A stretch of DNA of 64,000 nt from Sagittula sp. P11 (GCF_002814095.1 NZ_CP021913.1:1054001-1118000), one strand, 5' to 3'. Shown: positions 1-9,257, numbered from the stretch's first letter. Notes: generated from the sequence alone by a model not told the origin. Program-made: numbers and translations.

Positions 1-557
1 TTCAGACCGAATCCACGCCCAACCCGGCCACGCTGAAATTCCTGCCCGGCCAGACCGTGCTGGAGATGGGCACCGCCGATTTCCCCTCTGCAGACGCTGC
101 CGGGGCGTCCCCGCTGGCACAGCGGCTGTTCGCCGTGGACGGTGTCACCGGCATCTTCTTCGGCAACGACTTCGTCACCGTGACCAAAGCCGACACCGTC
201 GACTGGGACCACATGAAGCCCGCGATTCTCGGCGCGATCATGGAACACTTCCAGTCCGGTCAGCCGGTGATGTCCGATGGCGCGGCGCAGGCCGGCGGCC
301 ATGCGGAACACGACGGCGAAGACGGTGAGATCGTCGGCCAGATCAAGGAACTGCTGGACAGCCGCGTGCGTCCGGCGGTGGCCCAGGACGGCGGCGACAT
401 CACGTTCCACGGCTTCGACCGCGGCGTCGTCTACCTGCACATGCAGGGCGCCTGCGCAGGCTGCCCCTCCTCCACGCTGACGCTGAAGATGGGGATCGAG
501 AACCTGCTGCGCCACTACATCCCCGAAGTGACGGAGGTCCGCCCGGTCGCCGTCTGA
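1..557 (+). CDS. Nfu-type (NifU C-terminal) iron-sulfur scaffold protein, 5' end outside window
   Basis: The reading frame is open from base 3 and runs off the left edge, so the first few residues are missing; the first internal ATG (57) is not the true start because the preceding residues (QTESTPNPATLKF) are the typical opening of the Nfu N-terminal domain. The C-terminal third is the NifU domain with the CxxC pair (GACAGCPSS, codons at 452 and 461) that binds a bridging 4Fe-4S cluster in a dimer. The family assembles or delivers Fe-S clusters to apoproteins in the cytosol. The two domains are joined by a short acidic/His linker. It is followed after 194 bp by tsaB on the same strand. Only the exact start is unknown. 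Confidence 0.93.
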   Translation, partial: QTESTPNPATLKFLPGQTVLEMGTADFPSADAAGASPLAQRLFAVDGVTGIFFGNDFVTVTKADTVDWDHMKPAILGAIMEHFQSGQPVMSDGAAQAGGHAEHDGEDGEIVGQIKELLDSRVRPAVAQDGGDITFHGFDRGVVYLHMQGACAGCPSSTLTLKMGIENLLRHYIPEVTEVRPVAV

Positions 558-751
558 CCCTTCGGACGGCATGACCCACGGATCGCACACCGGGCGCTGC
601 TGTTGCGGCGCCCTTTCCGTTTCAGCCGCGGCGCAACCGCCATCCCCCCACTGACCGAAAAAGCGCCGTTTGCGCGACGTTCAGGCACCGTGGAGCGGTC
701 CACCGTTCACGCCCGGTTGCAGACTCCATGTGCACGGAGTCATACAGGGAC

Positions 752-1312
752 ATGATCCTGTCCTTCGACACCTCCGGTCCCTACTGCGCCGCGGCGCTTC
801 TCGACGGCGACACCGTGCTTGCCGCGCGGGCAGAGCCGATGAAACGCGGCCAGGCAGAGCGTCTCCTGCCGCTGCTGGAAGACCTCCTGGCGGAGGCAGG
901 CACCGGCTGGAAAGACGTCACGCGCATCGGGGTGGGCACCGGGCCGGGCAACTTCACCGGCATCCGCATCGCCGTGGCCACCGCGCGCGGGCTGGCGCTG
1001 GGGCTGAAGATCCCCGCCGTGGGCGTCACCACCTTCGAAGTCATCCGCGCCACCAGCGACGCCGCCATCGCGGCCGTTCCGGCCACCGGCGGGCTGTTCT
1101 ACCTTCAGCACGCGGACGGCACGATCACGCAATCGGCCGAGATCCCCCCGGGCAGCGCCTCCGCACCCGACGACGCGGCGGCCAATGCGGCCACCATCGC
1201 CCGCGTCGCCGCAGGCAAACCGACAGACACCCGTCCGGCCCCGCTTTACGTGCGGGCGGCCGACGCAGCGCCGTCTTCCGAAGCAGCCCCGGTGATCCTC
1301 GATGACGCTTGA
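752..1312 (+). CDS. tsaB: tRNA threonylcarbamoyladenosine biosynthesis protein TsaB
   Basis: An ASKHA-fold protein of 186 residues. TsaB pairs with TsaD and, with TsaE, makes the t6A modification at position 37 of ANN-decoding tRNAs. The N-terminal nucleotide-binding strand-turn (ILSFDTSG) and the conserved GTGPGNFTGIRI segment are visible. An in-frame ATG 24 bases upstream (728) would add eight residues, but family alignments normally begin with M-x-L-x-x-D-T, which fits 752. The protein is shorter than E. coli TsaB (about 230 residues), mainly at the C-terminal half. It overlaps rimI by 11 bp, a common pairing because both act on translation components. Confidence 0.92.
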   Translation: MILSFDTSGPYCAAALLDGDTVLAARAEPMKRGQAERLLPLLEDLLAEAGTGWKDVTRIGVGTGPGNFTGIRIAVATARGLALGLKIPAVGVTTFEVIRATSDAAIAAVPATGGLFYLQHADGTITQSAEIPPGSASAPDDAAANAATIARVAAGKPTDTRPAPLYVRAADAAPSSEAAPVILDDA

Positions 1313-1745
1313 CCTCATGTCCGAACAGACGATGACGCCCGAAGACATGGCCGCGCTCTGCGCCCGTGCCTACACGCATTCGCGCCCCTGGGCGGCGCAT
1401 GACTTCGCCGACAGCCTCGACAGCCCGCACGCGCTGGTCACGGCAACCTCGCACGCCTTCGTCTTCGGCCTCGTGGTCGCCGGAGAGGCGGAGATCCTCG
1501 CGCTGGCCGCCGACCCGGACGTGCAGCGCAAGGGCGAGGCCAGCCGGGCGCTCGCGCTCTTCCACGCGCTGGCCGTGGCGCGCGGGGCCGAAAGCGCCTT
1601 CCTCGAAGTGGCCGCCCGCAACGTCCCCGCCCGCGCCTTCTACGAGGCGAAGGGCTATACCGTTTCAGGGCTGCGCAAGGGGTATTACCATCTGGCGGAC
1701 GGCAGCACGGATGACGCCGTGATCATGTCGCGCGTTTTGCCCTGA
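1302..1745 (+). CDS. rimI: RimI-type GNAT N-acetyltransferase
   Basis: A 147-residue GNAT acyltransferase of the RimI family, which acetylates the N-terminal alanine of ribosomal protein S18 using acetyl-CoA. The acetyl-CoA binding loop region (DVQRKGEASRAL) sits mid-protein and the family-typical EVAARNVPARAFYEAKGY block follows. The usual Q/RxxGxG/A loop reads QRKGEAS, a slightly diverged form. The gene begins inside the end of tsaB, so the two are very likely translated together. Starts at 1302 or 1317 are both possible and no strong ribosome binding site decides between them. Confidence 0.88.
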   Translation: MTLDLMSEQTMTPEDMAALCARAYTHSRPWAAHDFADSLDSPHALVTATSHAFVFGLVVAGEAEILALAADPDVQRKGEASRALALFHALAVARGAESAFLEVAARNVPARAFYEAKGYTVSGLRKGYYHLADGSTDDAVIMSRVLP

Positions 1746-1856
1746 CGGCATCCTGCTGCGCAGGCAAAAACCGCCTTGACCCCTACCCGCCCCTGCGTCT
1801 TCATTGATAAATCACAAGAAGGGGCCACAGCGCCCCAACCAACCGGGAGCATTTCT

Positions 1857-2861
1857 ATGACCTTCATGCAGAAGACACTCGGCACTGTTGCCGCGCTCGC
1901 ATTGTCCGCAGGCGCCGCCCTTGCCGATCCGGCCCTGATCTACGACCTCGGCGGCAAGTTCGACAAGTCGTTCAACGAGGCCGCCTTCAACGGCGCCGAG
2001 CGTTGGGCCAAGGAAACCGGCGGCTCCTACCGCGACATCGAGCTTCAGTCCGAAGCACAGCGCGAGCAGGCCCTGCGCCGTTTCGCGGAGGCCGGCTTCA
2101 ACCCGGTCGTGACCACCGGCTTCTCCATGTCCTCGCCGATCGCCGCCGTGGCCGCGGACTACCCGGACACCAAGTTCGTCACCATCGACGGCTTCGTCGA
2201 TCCGGCCGAGCACCCGAACGTCCTGTCCATCCTGTTCTCCGAGCACCAGGGCTCCTACCTCGTCGGCATGATGGCGGCGATGGCCTCCGAATCCGGCACC
2301 GTCGGTTTCGTCGGCGGCATGGACATCCCGCTGATCCGCAAGTTCGCCTGCGGCTACGCGCAGGGTGTGAAGGCAGTGAACCCGGACGCGACCGTGATCT
2401 CCAACATGACCGGCACCACCCCGGCGGCCTGGAACGACCCGGTGAAGGGCTCCGAGCTGGCGAAGGCGCAGATTTCGCAGGGCGCGGACGTGATCTTTGC
2501 CGCGGCCGGCGGCACCGGCCTCGGCGTGCTGCAGACCGCCGCCGACGAAGGCAAGATGGCTATCGGCGTCGACAGCAACCAGAACTACCTGCACCCGGGC
2601 AACATGCTGACCTCGATGCTCAAGCGCGTGGACGTCGCCGTCTATGACGCGATGACCGCGGGCGGCGACCTGGAAACCGGCGTCAAGACGCTGGGCCTGG
2701 CCGAGGACGGCGTGGGCGTCGCCATGGACGAGAACAACGCAGAGCTCGTCTCCGAGGAAATGACCACCGCCGTCGAAGAGGCCAAGGCCGCGATCATCGC
2801 GGGCGAGACCGAGGTGCACGACTACTCCTCCGACGACTCCTGCCCGGCGCTGAACTTCTGA
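1857..2861 (+). CDS. BMP family ABC transporter substrate-binding protein (nucleoside type)
   Basis: A periplasmic binding protein of 334 residues with a clear Sec signal peptide (Met-Thr-Phe-Met-Gln-Lys, hydrophobic core, ALA cleavage near residue 23). The mature protein opens with ALIYDLGGKFDKSFNE, the signature of the BMP/PnrA (Med) lipoprotein-like family that binds purine nucleosides. There is no lipobox Cys, so it is a free periplasmic form. The upstream in-frame ATG at 1776 would put the signal peptide inside the protein; 1857 is preceded by CCGGGAGC and is preferred. It heads an operon with an ATPase and two permeases, which supports nucleoside uptake; the precise ligand is inferred from family only. 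Confidence 0.93.
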   Translation: MTFMQKTLGTVAALALSAGAALADPALIYDLGGKFDKSFNEAAFNGAERWAKETGGSYRDIELQSEAQREQALRRFAEAGFNPVVTTGFSMSSPIAAVAADYPDTKFVTIDGFVDPAEHPNVLSILFSEHQGSYLVGMMAAMASESGTVGFVGGMDIPLIRKFACGYAQGVKAVNPDATVISNMTGTTPAAWNDPVKGSELAKAQISQGADVIFAAAGGTGLGVLQTAADEGKMAIGVDSNQNYLHPGNMLTSMLKRVDVAVYDAMTAGGDLETGVKTLGLAEDGVGVAMDENNAELVSEEMTTAVEEAKAAIIAGETEVHDYSSDDSCPALNF

Positions 2862-2869
2862 TGACGCCC

Positions 2870-2888
2870 GGGGCCGCCTGACGGCCCC
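2870..2888 (+). promoter_or_regulatory. Intercistronic hairpin after the binding-protein gene
   Basis: A perfect 7-bp stem (GGGGCCG / CGGCCCC) with a 5-base loop begins nine bases after the stop codon, and a second short stem (ACCCC / GGGGT) follows at 2900-2914. No T-run follows, so these are more likely mRNA-stabilising or partial termination structures that set binding protein above the membrane subunits than full terminators. Confidence 0.45.
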
Positions 2889-2942
2889 GCAACCGGCTCA
2901 CCCCGCCCCGGGGTGGGCCGTTCTACGTTCCGAAGGCTCCCC

Positions 2943-4541
2943 ATGACAGCGCCCGCCATCGAACTCAAAGGCATATCCAAGGCCTTCGGCCCCGTGCAGG
3001 CCAACAAGGACATCTCGATCCGCGTGATGCCCGGCACGATCCACGGCATCATCGGCGAGAACGGCGCGGGCAAGTCCACGCTCATGTCGATCCTCTACGG
3101 CTTCTACAAGGCCGACGCGGGCGAAATCTGGGTCAACGGCCAGAAGAAGGACATCACCGACAGCCAGGCCGCCATCGCGGCGGGCATCGGCATGGTCTTC
3201 CAGCACTTCAAGCTGGTGCAGAACTTCTCCGTCCTAGAAAACGTCATCCTGGGCGCCGAGGATGGCGCGCTCCTCAAACCCTCGCTCGCCAAGGCGCGCG
3301 GGTCGCTCAAGCACCTCGCGGAGGAATACGAGCTTCAGGTCGATCCCGACGCCCTGATCGAGAACCTCTCGGTCGGCCACCAGCAGCGCGTCGAGATCCT
3401 CAAGGCGCTCTACCGCGAGGCCGACATCCTGATCCTCGACGAGCCCACCGGCGTGCTGACGCCCGCCGAGGCGGACCACCTGTTCCGCATCCTCGAAGGG
3501 CTGAAGCGTGAGGGCAAGACGATCATCCTCATCACGCACAAGCTGCGCGAGATCATGGAGATCACCGACACCGTCAGCGTCATGCGGCGCGGCGAGATGA
3601 CCGCCACCGTCAAGACGGCGGAGACCTCTCCGGAGGAACTCGCCGAGCTGATGGTCGGCCGCAAGGTGCTGCTGCGCGTCGACAAGAAGCCCGCGACCCC
3701 CGGCGCGCCGATCCTCGAGGTCGAGGACCTGCGCCACACCGACAGCCACGGCGTCGAGCGCCTGAAAGGCGTGTCCCTGCATGTGCGCGCGGGCGAGATC
3801 TTGGGCATCGCGGGCGTATCCGGCAACGGCCAGTCGGAGCTTCTGGCGGTGCTGGGCGGCATGATCAGCGCCACCGGCACGATCCGCGTCAACGGTGACG
3901 AGATCGACCTGACCGGCAAGTATTCCGACGGGCAGAGCCGCCGCGCCCGGGGCATCGCCCACGTCCCCGAAGACCGCCACCACGAAGGGCTGATCCTGCC
4001 CTTCACGGCGTGGGAAAACACCGTCTTCGGCTATCACCGCGCGCCGGAACTCCAGTCCGGGCTGCTGATGAACAACGCCGCGATCAAGGCCGAGGCGCAG
4101 GCCAAGATGGACCGCTACGACGTCCGCCCGCCCGATCCCAACCTCGCCGCCAAGAACTTCTCGGGCGGCAACCAGCAGAAGATCGTCCTCGCCCGCGAGA
4201 TCGAGCGAGACCCCGACATCCTGCTGGTCGGCCAGCCCACCCGCGGCGTCGACATCGGCGCCATCGAGTTCATCCACCAGGAAATCGTGCGCCTGCGCGA
4301 CCAGGGCAAGGCGATCCTGCTGGTCTCGGTCGAACTGGACGAGATCTTCTCGCTCTCGGACCGCATCGCGGTGATGTTCGACGGCCAGATCATGGGCGAA
4401 CGCCTGCCGTCAGAGACCGACCAGACGGAACTGGGCCTGCTGATGGCCGGCGTCACCGACACCCGGGGCAAGGCGCCGATCGAGGCCATCGACGAAAGGC
4501 TCGAGGCCAAGGAAGCCCGCGAGGCCGCGCAGCATGACTGA
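2943..4541 (+). CDS. Duplicated ABC ATPase of the BMP nucleoside transporter
   Basis: A 532-residue fusion of two ABC domains, as in ribose- and BMP-type importers. The first half has Walker A GENGAGKST, a signature-like segment LSVGHQQRVEIL and Walker B LILDEPT; the second half has a degenerate P-loop (GVSGNGQSELL) but an intact FSGGNQQKIVLAREI signature and LLVGQPTRG in place of LLLDEPT. This asymmetry is usual for the family: one competent and one degenerate ATP site. An ATG at 2913 lies upstream, but 2943 starts directly at the conserved sequence and is preferred. It powers the permeases encoded at 4628 and 6352. Confidence 0.95.
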   Translation: MTAPAIELKGISKAFGPVQANKDISIRVMPGTIHGIIGENGAGKSTLMSILYGFYKADAGEIWVNGQKKDITDSQAAIAAGIGMVFQHFKLVQNFSVLENVILGAEDGALLKPSLAKARGSLKHLAEEYELQVDPDALIENLSVGHQQRVEILKALYREADILILDEPTGVLTPAEADHLFRILEGLKREGKTIILITHKLREIMEITDTVSVMRRGEMTATVKTAETSPEELAELMVGRKVLLRVDKKPATPGAPILEVEDLRHTDSHGVERLKGVSLHVRAGEILGIAGVSGNGQSELLAVLGGMISATGTIRVNGDEIDLTGKYSDGQSRRARGIAHVPEDRHHEGLILPFTAWENTVFGYHRAPELQSGLLMNNAAIKAEAQAKMDRYDVRPPDPNLAAKNFSGGNQQKIVLAREIERDPDILLVGQPTRGVDIGAIEFIHQEIVRLRDQGKAILLVSVELDEIFSLSDRIAVMFDGQIMGERLPSETDQTELGLLMAGVTDTRGKAPIEAIDERLEAKEAREAAQHD

Positions 4542-4627
4542 CCGTTCCGCCGCCCTGCCCTTGGCCACCCCCCTTTCCGCCGCCGCCTCAGGCGTCCCGG
4601 CATGGCCCGAAACGACCGGAGCCCACC

Positions 4628-5722
4628 ATGGATAAGATGCCTGCCTGGGCCGATGCGGTCCTCGTTCCCCTGATCTCCATCCTGATCGCCGCGGCGCTGT
4701 CGGCGCTGGTGATCCTCGCCATCGGCGAAAACCCGGCCGAGGCGCTGTCGCTGATGATCGACGGGGCGCTGATGCGGTCGACGGGCTGGGGGTACACGCT
4801 TTACTACACCACCAACTTCATCTTCACCGGCCTCTGCGTCGCCGTGGCCTTCCATGCCCGCCTGTTCAACATCGGCGGCGAGGGGCAGGCGATGATCGGC
4901 GGGCTGGGCGTGGCGCTCGCCTGTCTCTACATCCCGTGGCCGCACTGGTCGATCGCGCTGATCGGGGCGACCTTTTCCGCGGCGCTCTTCGGGGCGGCAT
5001 GGGCGTGGATTCCCGGCTACCTGCAGGCGCGGCGCGGCAGCCACATCGTCATCACCACCATCATGTTCAACTTCATCGCCTCCGCGGTGCTGAACTACGT
5101 GCTGGTGAACCTGCTGCGGCCGCAGGGCGCGATGGACCCGGCCACCGCCCGCTTTCCCGAAGCGACGCACCTGCCGACCTTCCAGGACATGTTCGCCAGT
5201 GCCGACAACCCGCTGTTCCGCGGCTCTCCGGCGAACGTCACCTTTTTCCTCGCCATCCTCGCCTGCATTGTCGTCTGGCTGCTGATCTGGCGCACCAAGC
5301 TGGGCTATGAGATCCGCGCCTTCGGCCATTCCGAATCCGCCGCGCGCTATGCCGGCATCTCGCCCGCACGGACCACCGTCGTCGCCATGCTGATCTCCGG
5401 CGGGCTGGCGGGCATGATGGCGCTCAACACCACCATGGGCGAGGCCGAGCGGCTGGTGATGAACGCCACCGAGGGCGCGGGCTTCATCGGCATCGCCGTG
5501 GCGCTCATGGGCCGGTCGCATCCGCTGGGCGTGTTCCTGGCCGCGCTGCTCTTCGGCTTCCTGTACCAGGGCGGGGCGGAACTGGCGCTCTGGACCAACA
5601 TCCCGCGCGAGCTCATCACCGTGATCCAGGCGCTGGTGATCCTGTTCACCGGGGCGCTCGACAACATGGTGCGGATGCCGCTCGAACGGCTGTTCCTGAC
5701 GTTCGGCAAGGGGGCGCGCTGA
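4628..5722 (+). CDS. ABC transporter permease (BMP nucleoside transporter, subunit 1)
   Basis: A 364-residue inner-membrane permease with about nine to ten hydrophobic helices. It carries the family blocks FNIGGEGQAMIGG and GFIGIAVALMGRSHPLG typical of BPD_transp_2 permeases of the nucleoside/simple sugar class. The start has a GGAG element nine bases upstream. The stop codon overlaps the LysE start by one base, so translation of the two is coupled. It forms a heterodimer with the 6352 permease across the membrane. Confidence 0.94.
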   Translation: MDKMPAWADAVLVPLISILIAAALSALVILAIGENPAEALSLMIDGALMRSTGWGYTLYYTTNFIFTGLCVAVAFHARLFNIGGEGQAMIGGLGVALACLYIPWPHWSIALIGATFSAALFGAAWAWIPGYLQARRGSHIVITTIMFNFIASAVLNYVLVNLLRPQGAMDPATARFPEATHLPTFQDMFASADNPLFRGSPANVTFFLAILACIVVWLLIWRTKLGYEIRAFGHSESAARYAGISPARTTVVAMLISGGLAGMMALNTTMGEAERLVMNATEGAGFIGIAVALMGRSHPLGVFLAALLFGFLYQGGAELALWTNIPRELITVIQALVILFTGALDNMVRMPLERLFLTFGKGAR

Positions 5723-6348
5723 TGCAGGCCTACCTGCCCGGTTTCCTCGCCTCCTACGCGATCCTGCTGGTGGCGGTGCTGTCGCCCGGCCCCGCCGTCG
5801 CGATGCTGCTGGGCGTGGCGCTGTCGCGCGGGCGGGCCTCTGCCGTCATCGCCTCGGTCGGTGTCGCCGCCGGGGCCGCGACGCTGGCCGCGCTGACGCT
5901 GGCGGGCGTGGGCGTCCTGATGCAGCAGGCCGCCTGGGCGGTGACGATCCTGCGGATGGTCGGGGCGGCCTACCTGCTGTGGCTGGCATACGGATCGTTC
6001 CGGAAGGCCATCCACCCGCCCCGCGTCGTCCCCGACGAGATGCCGCCGCTGTCGCCCCTGCGGGCCTTCGCGACCGGCTACCTCATGCAGGTCACCAACC
6101 CCAAGGCCATCGTCTTCTGGATCGCCATCGCCTCTGTCGGCGCGACCAACGGCGCCCCCGCCGCCATCGTCGCGCTGTTCCTGCTGGGCGCCTTCCTGAT
6201 CTCGCTCGCCGGGCACGGTGCCTATGCGCTGGCGCTGTCCGCCGCGCCGGTGCGCGCGCTTTACGCCCGCGCCCGCCGCACGATCGAGGCGACGCTCGGC
6301 CTGTTCTTCACCCTTTTCGCCATCCGGCTCGCCACGGCCAGGAGCTGA
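5722..6348 (+). CDS. LysE/RhtB family amino-acid exporter, inside the ABC operon
   Basis: A 208-residue membrane protein with six hydrophobic segments. The first loop holds the LysE-family signature (LSPGPAVAMLLGVALSRGR) and the middle part the PTNPKA-like segment (VTNPKAIVFWIAI). LysE/RhtB proteins export amino acids or related small metabolites. It starts on the last base of the upstream permease stop codon and ends three bases before the second permease, so it is co-translated with an importer. The substrate is not readable from sequence. A function linked to the imported nucleoside (export of a breakdown product) is speculation from position. Confidence 0.9.
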   Translation: MQAYLPGFLASYAILLVAVLSPGPAVAMLLGVALSRGRASAVIASVGVAAGAATLAALTLAGVGVLMQQAAWAVTILRMVGAAYLLWLAYGSFRKAIHPPRVVPDEMPPLSPLRAFATGYLMQVTNPKAIVFWIAIASVGATNGAPAAIVALFLLGAFLISLAGHGAYALALSAAPVRALYARARRTIEATLGLFFTLFAIRLATARS

Positions 6349-6351
6349 CCC

Positions 6352-7377
6352 ATGGATCTCGACACCATCCTGCAAGTGCTCGACAGCACCGTCCGCCTCG
6401 CCACGCCGCTGCTGCTGGCCTGCCTCGCCGGTCTGTTCTCGGAACGCTCCGGCGTGATCGACATCGGGCTCGAGGGCAAGATGCTGATCGCGGCCTTCTT
6501 CTCCGCCGCCATCGCGGCCATGGTCAGCACCGCTGAATCCTGGGTCCTGCTGGGCATGGACCTGACATGGCTGAGGAACCTGTTCCCGGCGGTGATCTGG
6601 GGCATGTTCGCGGGCATCCTCGCGGCGCTGTTCCTGTCAGGCCTGCACGGGCTGGCCTCCATCACCTTCCGGGGCAACCAGCTCATTTCCGGCGTGGCGC
6701 TGAACTTCCTCGCCTCCGGCCTGACCGTGCTGATCGCGCAGGTCTGGTTCAGCCAGGGCGGGCGCACGCCCTCGCTCATGGCCGGCGGCCGGTTCGAGAA
6801 CATCGCCCTCCCCGGCGCCGAGGCGCTGCGCGACGTGCCCGTCCTCGGCCCGATCTACGCCGACCTGATCTCCGGCCACTCGATCCTCGTCTACGTGGCC
6901 TTCCTGGCCGTGCCGCTGACATGGTGGGTGCTGTTCCGCACCCGCTACGGCCTGCGCCTGCGCGCCGTGGGCGAGGCCCCCGAGGCCGTCGACACCGCCG
7001 GCGTCTCCGTCATCGGGCTGCGCTACTCCTCGCTGGTCATCACCGGCGTGCTCTGCGGCATGGCGGGCGCCTACCTCGCCACCGGGCTGCAGGCGGGCTT
7101 TGTCCGCGAGATGACTGCAGGCCGGGGCTACATCGCGCTGGCGGCGCTGATCTTCGCCAAGTGGCGGCCGTGGTACGCGCTTGGCGCCTGCCTGCTCTTC
7201 GGCCTCCTGCAGGCGGTGGCGCTGCGCTACCAGAACATCGACCTCGGCGCGTTCACCGTGCCGGTGCAGGTGATGGACGCCCTGCCCTACATCCTGACCG
7301 TGGTCATCCTCGCGGGCTTCGTCGGCAAGGCCATTCCCCCGCGCGCCGGGGGCGAACCCTACGTGAAAGAGCGTTGA
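6352..7377 (+). CDS. ABC transporter permease (BMP nucleoside transporter, subunit 2)
   Basis: A 341-residue permease homologous to the 4628 product in fold. The N-terminus holds the conserved LFSERSGVIDIGLEGKML block, and the C-terminal half has GRGYIALAALIFAKWRP, the coupling region of this permease class. It begins three bases after the LysE stop codon. It completes the importer with the BMP protein and the double ATPase. A strong GC-rich hairpin follows, marking the operon end. Confidence 0.94.
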   Translation: MDLDTILQVLDSTVRLATPLLLACLAGLFSERSGVIDIGLEGKMLIAAFFSAAIAAMVSTAESWVLLGMDLTWLRNLFPAVIWGMFAGILAALFLSGLHGLASITFRGNQLISGVALNFLASGLTVLIAQVWFSQGGRTPSLMAGGRFENIALPGAEALRDVPVLGPIYADLISGHSILVYVAFLAVPLTWWVLFRTRYGLRLRAVGEAPEAVDTAGVSVIGLRYSSLVITGVLCGMAGAYLATGLQAGFVREMTAGRGYIALAALIFAKWRPWYALGACLLFGLLQAVALRYQNIDLGAFTVPVQVMDALPYILTVVILAGFVGKAIPPRAGGEPYVKER

Positions 7378-7382
7378 GCGCA

Positions 7383-7407
7383 GGGCCGGAGCACGCCGCT
7401 CCGGCCC
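7383..7407 (+). terminator. Hairpin at the end of the nucleoside transporter operon
   Basis: A perfect 10-bp inverted repeat (GGGCCGGAGC / GCTCCGGCCC) with a 5-base loop lies six bases after the last stop codon. The following bases are CCCGCCTTTCCC, so the U-tract is poor, as is common in GC-rich alphaproteobacteria. Position and stem strength support a terminator. Confidence 0.6.
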
Positions 7408-7519
7408 CCGCCTTTCCCGGCGTGACGCAAGGAGGCGCACAGGCCATCACCGGGCATGAGAGGCCATCCGCCCGGCGTCACGGATTTTCCGGATTGCCGC
7501 ACTTGCACAGTCGCGCTCA

Positions 7520-8452
7520 ATGCGACTACGAATATACATGCAGGTCTACCTTCCCATTTCCGAAGTCGCGGTAAACGCTTTCCTTCTGCTGGGTCTCGGC
7601 GGTCTGGTCGGTGTGCTGTCCGGCATGTTCGGCGTGGGCGGCGGCTTTCTCCTGACACCGCTGCTGTTCTTCATCGGCATCCCGCCCGCCGTCGCCGTGG
7701 CAACCGGCGCGAACCAGATCGTCGCGGCCTCCTTCTCGGGACTTCTCGCCCACCTCAGGCGAAAGACGGTGGACCTCCGAATGGGCACCGTCCTGCTGCT
7801 CGGCGGCCTCGTGGGCGCCGGGTTCGGCGTGATGCTCTTCAACTACCTGAAATCGCTGGGCCAGGTCGATCTGCTGGTACGGCTCTGCTACGTGGTGTTC
7901 CTCGGGATCATCGGCGGGCTGATGTTCATCGAGAGCCTCAATGCCCTGCGCAAGGCCCGCGCCGGCGCCCGCCCGAAGCGGCGCAAGCACAACTGGATCC
8001 ACAACCTGCCGCTCAAGATGCGGTTCCGCACCTCCGGCCTCTATATCTCGGTCATCCCGCCCGCGCTCGTCGGCACAGCCGTGGGCGTGCTGGCCGCGAT
8101 CATGGGCGTCGGCGGCGGCTTCATCATGGTGCCTGCGATGATCTACCTGCTGGGCATGCCCACGAAGGTCGTTGTCGGCACCTCGCTGTTCCAGATCATC
8201 TTCGTCGCGGCCTTCACCACGCTTCTGCACGCCACCACCAACTACACGGTCGACGTGGTGCTGGCGGTGATGCTGATCCTCGGCGGGGTGATCGGCGCGC
8301 AGTTCGGCACCATGCTGGGCACCCGCCTGAAGGCCGAGCAGCTGCGCATCCTGCTGGCGGCGCTCGTCCTGCTGGTCTGCATCAAGCTGGGCCTCGAACT
8401 GGTGATCACGCCGTCCGAGCTTTACGTCATCGAACGGCCGACGCGGCCATGA
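7520..8452 (+). CDS. TauE/SafE family sulfite/anion exporter
   Basis: A membrane protein of 310 residues (304 if the in-frame ATG at 7538 is used) with two homologous halves, each holding a GMFGVGGGF-type glycine motif (GMFGVGGGFLLTP near the N-terminus and IMGVGGGFIMVP in the middle). This internal repeat is diagnostic of TauE/SafE (DUF81) carriers, which move sulfite, sulfoacetate or other organosulfur anions across the inner membrane. The stop codon overlaps the start of the next gene (ATGA at 8449-8452). No clear ribosome binding site decides the start. The substrate is not determined. Confidence 0.92.
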   Translation: MRLRIYMQVYLPISEVAVNAFLLLGLGGLVGVLSGMFGVGGGFLLTPLLFFIGIPPAVAVATGANQIVAASFSGLLAHLRRKTVDLRMGTVLLLGGLVGAGFGVMLFNYLKSLGQVDLLVRLCYVVFLGIIGGLMFIESLNALRKARAGARPKRRKHNWIHNLPLKMRFRTSGLYISVIPPALVGTAVGVLAAIMGVGGGFIMVPAMIYLLGMPTKVVVGTSLFQIIFVAAFTTLLHATTNYTVDVVLAVMLILGGVIGAQFGTMLGTRLKAEQLRILLAALVLLVCIKLGLELVITPSELYVIERPTRP

Positions 8453-9210
8453 CCCGGCTCACCGCCCTTCTCGTCCTGCTGCTGGCCGCCCTGCCCGCCG
8501 GTGCCGAAGACGTGGTGCTGGGCCTGTCGCGCGACCAGGTGTCGATCTCCACCGATTTCGACGGGTCGGAGATCCTGATCTTCGGCGCCGTCAAGCGCGA
8601 GGTCCCGATCGCCGAGCCGCCCCTTCAGGTCATCGTCACCGTCGAAGGACCCGACCAGCGCCTGACCGTCCGCCGCAAGGAGCGCCGCTTCGGCATCTGG
8701 GTCAACGCCGACGCGGTAGAGGTCGACGCAGCGCCCTCGTTCTACGCCATCGCCACCTCCGCCCCCTGGGAAGAGGTCATCACCCATACCGAGGACCTGC
8801 GCCACGGCATCTCCATCCCGCGCGTCATCCGCTCCGTCGGCGCGCCGATGACCGTGCTCGACAGCCAGAACTTCACCCGCGCGGTGATCCGCATCAACGA
8901 GAACAGCGGCACCTACGCGCTGAACGAGGACACCGTCACGCTGCGCGAACAGACGCTGTTCGACACCAGCATCTCGATGCCCGCCAACCTGACCGAAGGC
9001 GCCTACCCGACCCGCATCTTCCTGACCCGCGAGGGCAAGGTCGTGTCGTCCTACTCGACCGAGATCGAGGTCCGGAAGGTCGGCCTCGAACGCTGGCTCT
9101 TCACGATGTCGCGCGAACAGCCGCTGATCTACGGTCTGATGTCGTTGGCCATCGCCATCGCAGCCGGCTGGGGCGCCTCCGCCGCGTTCCGCCTTGTCCG
9201 CGGCAACTGA
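8449..9210 (+). CDS. TIGR02186-like alphaproteobacterial transmembrane protein
   Basis: A 253-residue protein with a Sec signal peptide (cleavage after PAGA near residue 19), a beta-rich periplasmic part beginning EDVVLGLSRDQVSISTDFDGS, and one C-terminal membrane helix followed by a short basic tail. This layout fits the conserved alphaproteobacterial family TIGR02186/Alph_Pro_TM, whose role is unknown. The opening residues and the phrase LIFGAVKRE are what I recognise. It overlaps the TauE gene by four bases (ATGA), so the two are translationally coupled and probably act together; a partner role in anion export is inference. Confidence 0.8.
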   Translation: MTRLTALLVLLLAALPAGAEDVVLGLSRDQVSISTDFDGSEILIFGAVKREVPIAEPPLQVIVTVEGPDQRLTVRRKERRFGIWVNADAVEVDAAPSFYAIATSAPWEEVITHTEDLRHGISIPRVIRSVGAPMTVLDSQNFTRAVIRINENSGTYALNEDTVTLREQTLFDTSISMPANLTEGAYPTRIFLTREGKVVSSYSTEIEVRKVGLERWLFTMSREQPLIYGLMSLAIAIAAGWGASAAFRLVRGN

Positions 9211-9257
9211 CTTTCATATACAGCCGCAGCGCCAGTACCGACAGAGAACCCGATCAA

